From Poriferisodalis sp965208895 (GTDB lineage Bacteria > Actinomycetota > Acidimicrobiia > Acidimicrobiales > Poriferisodalaceae), in assembly GCF_965208895.1 (NCBI RefSeq), contig NZ_OZ242363.1:4278001-4342000 (forward strand): a DNA stretch of 64,000 bases, written 5' to 3'. This document shows, piece after piece, positions 7,950 to 17,164 of the stretch. The stretch's first letter is position 1, and the number at the start of each line of letters is the position of its first letter. Under the pieces are notes generated by a model. It worked only from the letters and a program-made list of their open reading frames with translations. It was not told where the DNA came from and made no database searches. The position numbers were made by a program, and so were the translations under genes.

Positions 7950-9248
7950 TCAAAGATTGTTGCAGGAGGCTCGCACAGACGCCGGTGGACCGCCGACAGG
8001 CACGTCGACCGAGACCTCCACCGAAGCGACGCCGTGGACAAAATTTGACGGAATCCGCACGAGATTCGAGGCGCTCGCCGGCCGGATGCCGCGGTCCAGC
8101 ATCGCTTCGAGCAGCACGGTCAGCTCCATGCGGGCGAGAAAGGCACCCAGGCAGAAGTGCGGCCCGCCGCCTCCGAAAGCAATCTGGGCATTGTCGGCCC
8201 GCCCGATGTCGAACTCGTCGGCCTGGTCGAACAGCGCCTCGTCCCGATTGGCCGATGGGTACCACATGACGACCTTGTCGCCTGCGGCGATCTGGGTTCC
8301 GGACAGTTCGGTGTCCACTGCGGCGGTTCGTCGCATGTGCAGGATCGGCGACGCCCAGCGGATGACCTCCTCCACGGCGTTGGGCAGCAGTTCGCGGTCT
8401 GCAACCAGCCGGTCCCACTGCTCGGGGTGCTCGGCGAACGCGATCGTCCCGTGGGTGATTGCGGTGCGCGTCGTTTCATTGCCGCCGAACACCAGGACCT
8501 GGAAGAAGTTGCGGAACTCGGTCGCTGTCAAACGGTCGCCGCCGACCTCGGCGTGCACGAGGTGGCTGACGACGTCGTCAGCGGGGTGGTCCAAGCGCTC
8601 GTCGCCGAGCTTCGCGCCGTACTCGTACAGCCCCCACGCGGCGGGGCTCCCGAAGGGGAGCAGGCGCAACGGCGTGGTGTTGCCGTAGGCGTCAGGCGGC
8701 AGCGACTGGCTCTCGGTGGTGCCTTCGACCAGATGGTTCGACAGCTCCACCATGTAGTCGGCATCTTGCGGGGGCACGCCCAAGATGGCGATGATGACCC
8801 GGATCGGCAGCGGCGCCGCGACCAGGTCCACCCAGTCACCGCCTCCCTGCCGGACGACAGCGTCGAGCAGCTCGTCGGCGATCTGACGCGTGCGCTCTTC
8901 GTAGCGGCGCATCTGGCGGGGAGTGAACGCCTTGCTGACCACCCGGCGCAGGCGGGTATGCGCGGGCGGGTCGTGCTCGAGGATCGATCGGCGCGCTTCC
9001 AGCGCATCGGCTTCGAGGTCCCATAAGTTGACGTGCCCAATCGCCGACGAGAATCGTTCGGGGTGGCGAGACACCTCGCACACGTCGGCGTGGCGCGTCA
9101 CCGCCCAAAAGCCGTGGTCTTCGTAGCGGTTCCAGTGCAGCCCCGGCTGCTGCCGCAGGGCGCGGAAGTCCTCCCAGGGGATGCCGTTGCCGTAGCGGCT
9201 CGCGTCGGCAATATCGATCTGTGCGGTCAAATCGGCTCCGCGTGTCAT
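7950..9248 (-). CDS. Cytochrome P450 (operon leader)
   Basis: A 432-residue P450 with I-helix GGNETTRT, ExxR (EEVIRW) and heme loop FGGGGPHFCLGAF. It is a clear paralogue of the next gene (similar HDPPAHTRLRRVVSKAF segment and overall length) but well diverged. Start ATG 9248 (MTRGADLTAQ) is chosen because the longer frame upstream crosses the divergent promoter region. It is separated from the divergent glutamine-synthetase-like gene by about 50 nt, a likely shared control region. Two P450s in one operon may act successively or in a complex on the same substrate; this is inference. Confidence 0.88.
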   Translation of the reverse strand: MTRGADLTAQIDIADASRYGNGIPWEDFRALRQQPGLHWNRYEDHGFWAVTRHADVCEVSRHPERFSSAIGHVNLWDLEADALEARRSILEHDPPAHTRLRRVVSKAFTPRQMRRYEERTRQIADELLDAVVRQGGGDWVDLVAAPLPIRVIIAILGVPPQDADYMVELSNHLVEGTTESQSLPPDAYGNTTPLRLLPFGSPAAWGLYEYGAKLGDERLDHPADDVVSHLVHAEVGGDRLTATEFRNFFQVLVFGGNETTRTAITHGTIAFAEHPEQWDRLVADRELLPNAVEEVIRWASPILHMRRTAAVDTELSGTQIAAGDKVVMWYPSANRDEALFDQADEFDIGRADNAQIAFGGGGPHFCLGAFLARMELTVLLEAMLDRGIRPASASNLVRIPSNFVHGVASVEVSVDVPVGGPPASVRASCNNL

Positions 9249-9300
9249 GGGCGAATGGTAAGTGTGTGCAGATGTTCCGGTGGACCAAGGAGGCAAGCCT

Positions 9301-10683
9301 GTGACAACCGTCGCCGATATCAAGGGCATTTTGAGCGGAGCCGACGTGCACACCGTGGAGGTCGCCATCGTCGATACCTACGGGCACCTTCGAGGCAAGC
9401 GCTTCCCGGTCGATCACTTCTTGCGCTCGATCGCAGAGGGCGGATGTCACCTTGCCGACGCCATCTACATCTTCGACCTGCACAACGATCTTGTCGACAG
9501 CCCGTACATCAACATGGGCCTCGGCTTTCTCGACACCCACTTGGTTCCCGATCTGGGCACGCTGCGCATCTTCGGCCACCGCCCCGGCTACGCATTGGTG
9601 TTCGCCGACAGTCTCGAACCGCCGCACCGTCTCCACCCCATCGCCCCACGCACAGTGCTGACCTACCAGATCGCACGCTGCCGGGCGCTCGGCTTCAGCC
9701 CGCTCGTGGCGACCGAGATGGAGTTCTACCTGTGCGAGGCCGACTGGTCGCACACCCAGAGCCACATCCAGTACTCGTCGCTCACCGACCGCGCTGACGT
9801 CGAATCGGTGCTGCTGGCGATGCGCCTCGCGATGATCGACGCCGGCATCCCCGTCGAATCGTCGAATCCCGAGTACGGACCCGGCCAGATCGAGATCAAC
9901 GTGCAGTACTCCGATGCCATGACCACCGCCGACAACACAGCGCTGTACAAGAGCATTGTGAAGGAGATCGCTGAGGAGACCGGTCTCAAGGCCACGTTCA
10001 TGCCGAAGCCGTGGACCGCGCCGTCGGGCAGCGGCATGCATGTACACACGAGCCTCGTGTCGGTGGGCGATCGCGCTCCCGCCGGCGGCGAGCGCCCGCA
10101 GGAGGCTGCGAGCCACAACGCGTTCGCCAGCTCCACCGACGGCCCCAACGAGGTGATGTCGCACTGGCTCGGCGGCCAGCTCGACAATGCCGCGGCGCTG
10201 TCGCTGCTGGGCAGCCCCGTGCCCAACGGCTACAAGCGGGTGCGCCCCTACACGTTCGCCCCCACCCACGTGCATTGGGGGCTCGACAACCGCTCGGTGA
10301 TGTGCCGCTGCACGGTGGGAGCGGGCAGCGCGAATCGGGTCGAGTACCGGGCAGCGGGTGCCGACGCGAACCCCTACCTCATTATCGCCGGCCTGCTGGC
10401 AGCGGGCGCCGACGGGCTCGAACGCGGCGCCGACCCGGGGCCCATGAGCGTCGGCGACCAGTACGACGACGCCGGCGACGCTGTGCCGCTGCCCGCAAAC
10501 GCTGCCGAAGGCATCGCGGCCTATGAGGGAAGCGCACTCGCCGCAGCGTTGGGGGAGGCATTCTCGACGAACTTCGTGCTGATGGCCAAGGCCGAGCTCG
10601 ACAAGTTCACCGAGGCCGGCTGCGACCCGGTCGGCGACGACATCTCCGAGTGGGAGCGCAATCGCTACATCGAATTCACCTGA
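9301..10683 (+). CDS. Glutamine synthetase-like ligase (gamma-glutamyl amide synthetase type)
   Basis: 460 residues of the glutamine synthetase fold: metal-binding Glu in TEMEFYL, NPEYGPGQIEIN, the loop GSGMHVHTS, and the substrate Arg/Glu region NRVEYRAAGADANPY. Length and the absence of the adenylylation-loop style of housekeeping GlnA point to the PuuA/IpuC/AtdA1 group, which ligates glutamate to an amine at the expense of ATP. GTG 9301 is taken as the start because AAGGAGG sits 7 nt upstream. Divergent from the P450-P450-amidotransferase operon, so likely part of the same pathway. The amine substrate is unknown. Confidence 0.87.
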   Translation: MTTVADIKGILSGADVHTVEVAIVDTYGHLRGKRFPVDHFLRSIAEGGCHLADAIYIFDLHNDLVDSPYINMGLGFLDTHLVPDLGTLRIFGHRPGYALVFADSLEPPHRLHPIAPRTVLTYQIARCRALGFSPLVATEMEFYLCEADWSHTQSHIQYSSLTDRADVESVLLAMRLAMIDAGIPVESSNPEYGPGQIEINVQYSDAMTTADNTALYKSIVKEIAEETGLKATFMPKPWTAPSGSGMHVHTSLVSVGDRAPAGGERPQEAASHNAFASSTDGPNEVMSHWLGGQLDNAAALSLLGSPVPNGYKRVRPYTFAPTHVHWGLDNRSVMCRCTVGAGSANRVEYRAAGADANPYLIIAGLLAAGADGLERGADPGPMSVGDQYDDAGDAVPLPANAAEGIAAYEGSALAAALGEAFSTNFVLMAKAELDKFTEAGCDPVGDDISEWERNRYIEFT

Positions 10684-10777
10684 CTTGTCGTGCGGCACCC
10701 CAGGTCTGTGCAATTTCGCCACCGTGAACCGCAGTCTTGCGCAGAGAAGGCGCCCCGACCCTGACGTGGGCAGAATT

Positions 10778-10792
10778 GCCGCCTCAGGCGGC
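10778..10792. terminator. Hairpin between convergent ligase genes
   Basis: GCCGCC TCA GGCGGC forms a perfect 6-bp stem, extended by GCAG and CTGC outside short internal loops. It sits in the 167-nt space between two convergent genes, where a bidirectional terminator is expected. No T-run follows, as is common in GC-rich actinobacteria. The stretch also holds two imperfect copies of TGCGCAGAGAA (near 10738 and 10798). Confidence 0.45.
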
Positions 10793-10850
10793 AGCACTGC
10801 GCAGAGAACGATGCTCGTGGAGACTCGAACAGCGACCCGCTGCCGCAGGC

Positions 10851-12155
10851 TCAGTGGTAGGGGAGGTACTCGTTGATCTCCCAGTCGCTGATCTCGTCGA
10901 CAGGCTCGCCGACGGCTGCCACGTAGCGCTCCCACTCGGCGTCCTTGATGGCCAGGAAGTTGTCGACCAAGTCGCTGCTCACGGCCTCGCCAAGTGCGCC
11001 GTCTGCACGCAGGTCGCCCAGCGCATCATTCAGATTGAGCGCAGAGGTCACTTCGGTGTTCCAGGCCTCCATGCCGTCGTTGGTCTCGGGTGCGGGGCAT
11101 TCGAGCTCATCGACCACACCGAGACGCGCCGCCTGCAGCACGGCGGCAATCGCCGTGTGGATGTTGCAGGCGCCATCGGCCAGACGGGATTCGATGCGCG
11201 TCCGTGTGCCGCGCTCAGCCGGCACACGGGTGCCGACCACGCGATGGTCATAGCCCCAGTTGGCGCGCCGGCCGCTGAACGTGAACGGCCGCAGGCGCCG
11301 GTAGGCATTCACCGTCGGGCAACACAGCGGCGTGAGTCCCTGATGGTGAGCGCACAGTCCGGCCAGGCACGATTTCGCCAAGCCGGACAGTCCGTCGTCA
11401 GTGCTGGGATCGGCGAGCACGTTGTTGCCGTCGGCATCGAGCAGCGAGAAGTTCACATGGACGCCATTGCCCTCGAGATCCGCATAGGGCTTGCCCAGGA
11501 ACGTGAGCCGGCGACCGCGGTCCATGGCGCATTCGCGGGCCAGCACCTTGAACAGAAAGGCGTCATCGGCAGCCCGCAGCGCATCGGCATAGCGAAGCGT
11601 CAGCTCGAATTGTCCCGAGTCGAACTCGGCATTGACCGATTCGAGCGTGATGTCGCTGCCGGCTGCGAGATCGACGATGTCGTCGATCAGGCCGATGGGG
11701 TCCACCAGGCGGCCGGTTCCGTAGACGTACGACTCGGGCGTGTCCCAGCGCTGCCAGCCGTGCTCTTCGGTGAGCTCAAGCACGTATGCCTCGAACTCGA
11801 TGCCCACCATGGGGCGGTAGCCCAAGGCTTCCCAGTCGGCGATTGCCTTGCGAAGGGCGTAACGAGCGGAGTATCGGAACGGCTCGCCGCCCTGCGACAG
11901 GTCGCAGACGGCTACTTGGGTCCTGTCGTCGTCCCAGCCGGGCCGCAGGTCGGACTCTTCGAAGGTGGCATGCACGTCGGGAAAGCCGTCGAGTACGCCC
12001 GACCCGGGTGCGGCGATGAATGAACGGTCGTACGCGAGGCTGTACACGGCCGCGGCGTGCCCGGTGCCTTCGTGAGCCAGGGCCGCAGGAAGGTACTTGC
12101 CGCGGGCAAGCCCGAGGTGGTCAGGCCAGAGCATTCGGACACGTTCATTGGCCAT
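10851..12155 (-). CDS. Second glutamine synthetase-like ligase
   Basis: 434 residues with the same fold: GIEFEAYV and NAEFDSGQFELTL carry metal-binding Glu residues, GNGVHVNFSL is the ammonium/ATP loop, and TRIESRLADGACN the Arg-rich substrate region. It is strongly diverged from the neighbouring ligase, so the two probably use different amines or acids. ATG 12155 (MANERVRM) is preferred because GAGGA lies about 6 nt upstream; an ATG 7 codons earlier is possible. It converges with the first ligase and diverges from the substrate-binding protein of the ABC importer, which links import and ligation by position. Confidence 0.85.
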   Translation of the reverse strand: MANERVRMLWPDHLGLARGKYLPAALAHEGTGHAAAVYSLAYDRSFIAAPGSGVLDGFPDVHATFEESDLRPGWDDDRTQVAVCDLSQGGEPFRYSARYALRKAIADWEALGYRPMVGIEFEAYVLELTEEHGWQRWDTPESYVYGTGRLVDPIGLIDDIVDLAAGSDITLESVNAEFDSGQFELTLRYADALRAADDAFLFKVLARECAMDRGRRLTFLGKPYADLEGNGVHVNFSLLDADGNNVLADPSTDDGLSGLAKSCLAGLCAHHQGLTPLCCPTVNAYRRLRPFTFSGRRANWGYDHRVVGTRVPAERGTRTRIESRLADGACNIHTAIAAVLQAARLGVVDELECPAPETNDGMEAWNTEVTSALNLNDALGDLRADGALGEAVSSDLVDNFLAIKDAEWERYVAAVGEPVDEISDWEINEYLPYH

Positions 12156-12258
12156 TGCTGGTCCTCGTAGCTTCATGTGCGGAAACGGTCAGCAGAACCT
12201 ATACGAGCCAATTTCCACGGGGGGCTAGCATCGATTCGATCGACGGGGAGGGCCCATC

Positions 12259-13542
12259 ATGAAACGACGCATCTTGGCTTTGCTGGCCGTAGTTGCGCTG
12301 CTCGGTGCCGCATGCGGCAGCGACGACGACACGACGGAGAGCGAGCCGGCTGCCACCGAGGCGCCCGCCGCGACCGAAGCGCCTGCAGCCACCGAAGCAC
12401 CGGCTGCTGCCGTCACGATGACCAGTATCGACATCGACCACATACTGAGCGCTGATTTGTCGAACTGCGAAGAGGCGCCGGGCGGCGATCCGATCCGTGT
12501 GGGCATGGCGATGGACTTCAGCGATGTAGTCGGCTTCGTTGACATCCCGGGCTCCAAGCTGGTGCCCTACATCGCAGAGCTCGCAAACTGCCGCGGCGGC
12601 TTCAACGGCCGGCCGGTGGAAGTGCGGGTTGCCGAAGTGGGCGACGACGCTGCGCTTGCCACCAATGACCTTCTCGACTGGGGTGCGCACTTCCTGATCG
12701 GCCCGCCGTTCGCCGACTTCGCGCTGCCGATCCTGCAGACCACCGGCGGGACCGTCCCGCTGTTCGTGGCGGCGTCCACCGAGCCGACGCTCGCCGATGC
12801 GTCCATCAACTCATACCTGGTCACCTTCGACGATCACCAGATGTCGGGTGCGGCAGCCCAGTGGGCGCTGGATCAAGGCATCACTCGGGCGATCGTGTTC
12901 ACCGAGGGCGAGGGCATTCCCTACACCGGCGTCAACCCCGACGCGTTCATCGCGGCGTTCGAAGCCGGCGGCGGCGAGGTGGTGAGCGTACAGACCTACG
13001 TGTGGGCCGGAGACACCGACTTCTCCTCGCAGGTGAACGAGATCGCCCAGATCTCGGAGAACAACGAGGTCGTGTTCTCCGCAGCGCTCGGCTTTCAGGT
13101 GACGGCCCTGCGCGGTCAGCTCGAAGGCCAAGGGCTCGACGGTCTCACCTACGTCGGCACCGACGCCCTCGACGCCACGGGCATCCAATTCGAGGCCAAC
13201 AATGAGGGCATCGCCCATACGCCGCACACGAGCATCACTGCGGGCGACCGCATCGATTCGATGCTCGCCGGGTTCGAGGCGCTCAACGGCGAGGCGCTCG
13301 ACAGCCGCGGCTTCATGGCGCTGTATGTCGATTCGATGCTCGTCGGCATCCAGGGCATGCTCGATTGCGGCTGCGATGACACAGCCGCGATCGGCGAGGC
13401 CGTCCAGCAGCTCTCCGGATTCGAGGGGCTGTCGGGCGAAATCACCTACGCAGGCACGAACGGCATCCCGCCCAAGGCAGTGCCGATCAACCGCATCACC
13501 GATGGCGAGGACGTACTCGTCGACACGATCACCATCAAGTAG
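12259..13542 (+). CDS. Branched-chain amino acid/amide ABC transporter substrate-binding lipoprotein
   Basis: 427 residues. The N-terminus is a lipoprotein signal: MKRR, a hydrophobic stretch and the lipobox LLGAAC at residues 15-20, followed by an acidic linker and a TEAPAA repeat (three units), then a periplasmic-binding-protein type I domain. It would capture the ligand outside the membrane for the LivFHMG-type importer encoded immediately downstream. GGGGAGGG lies upstream of the ATG. The ligand is not predictable; with amine-ligase genes upstream an amino acid, amide or amine is plausible. Confidence 0.92.
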   Translation: MKRRILALLAVVALLGAACGSDDDTTESEPAATEAPAATEAPAATEAPAAAVTMTSIDIDHILSADLSNCEEAPGGDPIRVGMAMDFSDVVGFVDIPGSKLVPYIAELANCRGGFNGRPVEVRVAEVGDDAALATNDLLDWGAHFLIGPPFADFALPILQTTGGTVPLFVAASTEPTLADASINSYLVTFDDHQMSGAAAQWALDQGITRAIVFTEGEGIPYTGVNPDAFIAAFEAGGGEVVSVQTYVWAGDTDFSSQVNEIAQISENNEVVFSAALGFQVTALRGQLEGQGLDGLTYVGTDALDATGIQFEANNEGIAHTPHTSITAGDRIDSMLAGFEALNGEALDSRGFMALYVDSMLVGIQGMLDCGCDDTAAIGEAVQQLSGFEGLSGEITYAGTNGIPPKAVPINRITDGEDVLVDTITIK

Positions 13543-13603
13543 GCCCGCAACGGCAGCCGTCCCAGCGGGCACCAGCGGACATAGGCGGCAGATCTCGGTC
13601 TCC

Positions 13604-14377
13604 ATGCTCGAAATCGAAGGCCTCACCGCTCGGTACGGCTCAATCGCTGCGCTGCGCGGCGCGTCCCTCAGCGTCGGGTCCGGTGAGGTCGTCGGCCTCA
13701 TCGGGCCCAACGGCGCGGGCAAGACCACCTTGCTCTCGTCCATCTCGGGACTGTTGGCTCCAGCCGAAGGCCGCGTGACCTTCGAAGGCCAGGACATCAC
13801 CGGCCGCCCGCCAGAACAGCTGCTGCGCTCGGGCGTGGCGCTCGTGCCCGAGCACCGCCGCATCTTCGCCGACCTCACGGTGGAGGAGAACCTGCGGATC
13901 GGGGGAGTGACGGTGCCCGCCAGAAAGCGCGCCGAGCTGCTGGACGAAATGGCTGAGCGCTTCGTCGTGCTGAAGGAGAAGTGGGACGTCCCGGCCGGCT
14001 ATCTCTCGGGCGGCGAGGCGCAACAGCTGGCCATCGGGCGAGCGCTGATGTCGGCTCCTCGCCTATTGATGATGGACGAGCCTTCGCTGGGTCTCGCTCC
14101 GGTGCTCGTGGACCTGGTGTTCGAGCTGATCAGCACGCTGCGCGACCAGGGCCGTACGTTGCTCGTCGTGGAACAGAACGCCGCAAGAATGCTGGCGGTG
14201 GCCGACCGTGCGTACGTGCTGCGCAGCGGCGAGGTGGTGGCTTCAGGCACGGGAACCGAGTTGAGTCAGCAGGACGATCTGTTCGACACCTTCGTCGGGT
14301 CGGTTGTCGCAACGGACGAAGGTCTGCCGGTCGTGGGCGTACACGCGCCCCGCGATTGCGGAGACGCCGCATCGTGA
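13604..14377 (+). CDS. livF: LivF-type ABC transporter ATPase
   Basis: 257 residues: Walker A GPNGAGKTT, ABC signature LSGGEAQQ, Walker B LLMMDEPS and the switch region VVEQNA, all in LivF style (short second ATPase of branched-chain amino acid importers). The same frame stays open far upstream but that part overlaps the binding-protein gene; ATG 13604 begins the family sequence (MLEIEGLTARYG). It ends with a GTGA overlap onto the permease gene. Confidence 0.92.
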   Translation: MLEIEGLTARYGSIAALRGASLSVGSGEVVGLIGPNGAGKTTLLSSISGLLAPAEGRVTFEGQDITGRPPEQLLRSGVALVPEHRRIFADLTVEENLRIGGVTVPARKRAELLDEMAERFVVLKEKWDVPAGYLSGGEAQQLAIGRALMSAPRLLMMDEPSLGLAPVLVDLVFELISTLRDQGRTLLVVEQNAARMLAVADRAYVLRSGEVVASGTGTELSQQDDLFDTFVGSVVATDEGLPVVGVHAPRDCGDAAS

Positions 14378-15261
14378 CCGAGCTGGCGCAGAACCTCATC
14401 GACGGTCTCGGCCGGGGCAGCATCTATGCGCTGCTGGCACTGGGTGTCGCGGTCGTCTTCGGCGTCATGCACCTGCTGAATTTCGCCCATGGCGAGCTCA
14501 TCACCGTCGGCGGCTATGTCGCGCTGTGGACGCTGGGGCGCGAGTGGTCGTGGTACATCGTCACGCCGCTGATCGTGCTGAGCGCCGTGCTGACCTCGCT
14601 GGCGATCGAGCGGGTGGCCTTCTCGCGAGTGCGGGGCAGCTCGGACTTCACGCTGCTGCTGACGTCGTTCGGCGTGCACTTCGTCATCTCCGCGATCTTC
14701 CTGCTGTACGTGTCGGCCTCGGTCAAGCCGTTCCACCGGCCCTCATGGGTGACGAACACCTACTCGGTCGGCCCGCTCAACATCGAGGTGTACGACACCG
14801 TGGTCATTGTGGTGACGGTCATCACGCTGATCGGCACGACGCTGCTGTTGCAGCGGACCATGTTCGGGTTGTCGCTGCGGGCGGCTGCCGCCGACTTCGA
14901 CACTGCTCGGCTGATGGGTGTGCGCTCCGACACGGTGATCCGGGGGGCGTTTGCCCTCTCGGGACTGCTGGCGGGCATTGCCGGGGTGTTCTGGCTGATG
15001 CGAGCCGGCAGCATCAGCCCCAGTGCTGGAATCACCCCGATGCTCAAGGGCGTGCTGGCTGCGCTGATCGGCGGTTTGGGCAGTCTGCGGGGAGCGGTGA
15101 TCGGCGGATTGATGCTGGGGCTGGCGGAGGTGCTGCTGCGCTCACGGCTGCCCGACAGCGTCGCCAGCCTCACCGAGGGCGTGGTGTTCGGGCTGATCGC
15201 CCTGCTGTTCATCTTCAGGCCGCAGGGCCTCGTCACCGTCAAGCACGCTGTGCGGGTCTGA
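14374..15261 (+). CDS. livH: LivH-type ABC transporter permease
   Basis: 295 residues, almost entirely hydrophobic with about eight predicted membrane segments. The motif FGVMHLLNFAHGELITVG is the conserved N-terminal LivH signature, and RAAAADFDTARLMGV is the cytoplasmic EAA-like loop that contacts the ATPase. GTG start overlaps the livF stop (GTGA), so translation is coupled. It forms the membrane channel together with the LivM part of the next gene. Confidence 0.92.
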   Translation: MTELAQNLIDGLGRGSIYALLALGVAVVFGVMHLLNFAHGELITVGGYVALWTLGREWSWYIVTPLIVLSAVLTSLAIERVAFSRVRGSSDFTLLLTSFGVHFVISAIFLLYVSASVKPFHRPSWVTNTYSVGPLNIEVYDTVVIVVTVITLIGTTLLLQRTMFGLSLRAAAADFDTARLMGVRSDTVIRGAFALSGLLAGIAGVFWLMRAGSISPSAGITPMLKGVLAALIGGLGSLRGAVIGGLMLGLAEVLLRSRLPDSVASLTEGVVFGLIALLFIFRPQGLVTVKHAVRV

Positions 15262-15274
15262 TCGGTCGGGTTCG

Positions 15275-17161
15275 ATGTTCCCCCGACTCGGACGTGACGT
15301 CGGCTTCCCCCTCGCGGGATGCGCCCTGCTCTTCGCAGTCTTCGTAGCGGGCGCGCTCATTTACCAGAGCTTTCAGGGTCGCGCCGCCGAACGGCTGGTG
15401 ACGGTCATGCTGATCGACGCCATCATCGTGCTCGGTATCCAGATCTATGTCGGCAACACCGGCGTGCTGTCGTTCGGCCACATCGGCTTCGGCGCGATCG
15501 CCGGCTACGCGTTCGCGGTCTTCGCCATCAGCCCCGAAGAGAAGCTCAAGCGCATTCCCGACGCTCCATTCGGCTTGGACGAAGTGGTCCTCAACCCGGT
15601 GCTGGCCGGTGCGGTCGCTATCGGCGTGACGATGATCGTCGCGCTCGTCGTGGGTATCGGACTAGCGCGCTCGGGCGCGGAATCCGGTGCTGTCGCGGCC
15701 ACCGTGATCACCCTCGCGTTGCTGTTCGTCACTCACGAGGTGGCTCGCAACTGGCCCGACTTGACCGGCGGAAACCGTGCGGGCCTCACGTTCAAGATCG
15801 GGGCAGCGCTCGACAGCAGGCTCCCGATCTACCTGTGCCTGCTGGGAGCATTGATCCTTGCGCGGCTCTTCGCTCAGAGCCGCAGCGGCAAGCTCGCCGT
15901 AGCCGCCCGCGAAGACAATCTGGCCGCACGCGCCATGGGTGTCAATCCGCTCGTTCAGCAGACCGCAGCGCTGCTCATCTCGGTCGTCGTCGTGAGCGTC
16001 GGCTCGTCGCTGAGGGTGTACGAGAACGGCTCGATCCTGCCCGACAACTTCTTCTTCAGCTACACGCTGCTGACACTGGCCATGCTGATCGTGGGCGGGC
16101 GCAACAGCGTCACGGGCGCGCTTGTCGGCGTCGCAGTGATGACCGTCGGGCGCGAATTCGCCCGACGCCTGGGCCAGGACGGCTTCGAGGTGTTCGGCCT
16201 CAGTCTTGATGCCGGATCGCTCGACTGGGTATTCCGCGAGAACCTGCAAACAGTGTTCTTGGGCCTGGCAATGCTCGGTTTCATGATCTTCCGATCCGAC
16301 GGCCTGGTTGGGGACTGGGAGCTGGATGGGTGGCTCTGGCGTCGTTGGAATGGCCGCAAGTCTCCCGAACGGCCTGAACCGCTGGCTGAGGTCGCGCCGG
16401 TGGGATTGCACGCTGAGGTACCTCATGAAGGCGCAATCCTCGAGGTGGGCGACATCGTTGTCGACTTCGGCGGCTTCAGGGCGCTAAATGGGGCTGGTCT
16501 CAGCGTGGCGCCTGATGAGGTCGTCGGGCTGATCGGCCCGAACGGCGCCGGCAAGACGACGCTGGTGAACGTCATCACGGGCATGGTTGAACCTGCCGAA
16601 GGCTGGTTCAAGCTCGGCGAGCGCGACCTGAGGACCGAGTCGAGCCACGAGATCGCCCGTGCCGGGTTGCTGCGGACGTTCCAGAATCTGCGGCTGTTCG
16701 GCGCGCTGACGGTACGCCAGAACGTGGATCTGGCCAGCCGCGTGGCAGCCCGGCACCGGCCAGGGACCCATCCGTCGGTCGATGCACTCGTAGCCGAAGC
16801 CGGCCTGTGGGAGGTACGGGACCGCCGCGCCCGAGAGCTCGACTACGGCAGCGCCCGCCGCCTGGAATTGGCCCGGGCAGCGGCCATGGCACCGGCGTAC
16901 CTGCTGCTGGACGAGCCCACGAGCGGCATGAGCGATGCCGAGTCCGATGAGATGATCCGGCGAATTCGGCACATGGCCGCGGCGGTCGACGCCGGCGTGT
17001 TGGTGATCGACCATGATCTGAACTTCATCACCGGCATCAGTGACCGGATCTACGTGCTCGACCAGGGCCAGGTGATCAGCGTGGGCACTCCCGACGAGGT
17101 GCAGGCCGACCCGGCCGTGCGTGCTGCGTACCTCGGCACTGAGAGCGACGCGCAAACCTGA
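15275..17161 (+). CDS. Fused LivM permease - LivG ATPase
   Basis: 628 residues. Residues about 1-350 are a LivM permease with multiple membrane segments, the family motif NTGVLSFGHIGFGAIAGYAF and the loop AAREDNLAARAMGVN. A roughly 40-residue charged linker then leads to a LivG ATPase (about 390-628) with Walker A GPNGAGKTT, signature-like LDYGSARRLELARA and Walker B YLLLDEPTSG. LivM-LivG fusions are known. With LivK, LivF and LivH this completes a HAAT-family importer in the order K-F-H-MG. The gene is followed directly by a copy of the dispersed repeat. Confidence 0.93.
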   Translation: MFPRLGRDVGFPLAGCALLFAVFVAGALIYQSFQGRAAERLVTVMLIDAIIVLGIQIYVGNTGVLSFGHIGFGAIAGYAFAVFAISPEEKLKRIPDAPFGLDEVVLNPVLAGAVAIGVTMIVALVVGIGLARSGAESGAVAATVITLALLFVTHEVARNWPDLTGGNRAGLTFKIGAALDSRLPIYLCLLGALILARLFAQSRSGKLAVAAREDNLAARAMGVNPLVQQTAALLISVVVVSVGSSLRVYENGSILPDNFFFSYTLLTLAMLIVGGRNSVTGALVGVAVMTVGREFARRLGQDGFEVFGLSLDAGSLDWVFRENLQTVFLGLAMLGFMIFRSDGLVGDWELDGWLWRRWNGRKSPERPEPLAEVAPVGLHAEVPHEGAILEVGDIVVDFGGFRALNGAGLSVAPDEVVGLIGPNGAGKTTLVNVITGMVEPAEGWFKLGERDLRTESSHEIARAGLLRTFQNLRLFGALTVRQNVDLASRVAARHRPGTHPSVDALVAEAGLWEVRDRRARELDYGSARRLELARAAAMAPAYLLLDEPTSGMSDAESDEMIRRIRHMAAAVDAGVLVIDHDLNFITGISDRIYVLDQGQVISVGTPDEVQADPAVRAAYLGTESDAQT

Positions 17162-17164
17162 GGC

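Noticed and set aside
6631..8688. A 685-codon open frame on the plus strand opposite the two P450 genes
   Set aside because: It is antisense to well-supported P450 genes and its translation is His/Arg/Gln-rich with no family motif. Long mirror frames are normal in GC-rich codon-biased DNA.
8836..10935. A 699-codon minus frame across the first glutamine-synthetase-like gene
   Set aside because: Same reason: shadow of the ligase gene and part of a P450 gene; no start signal or domain.
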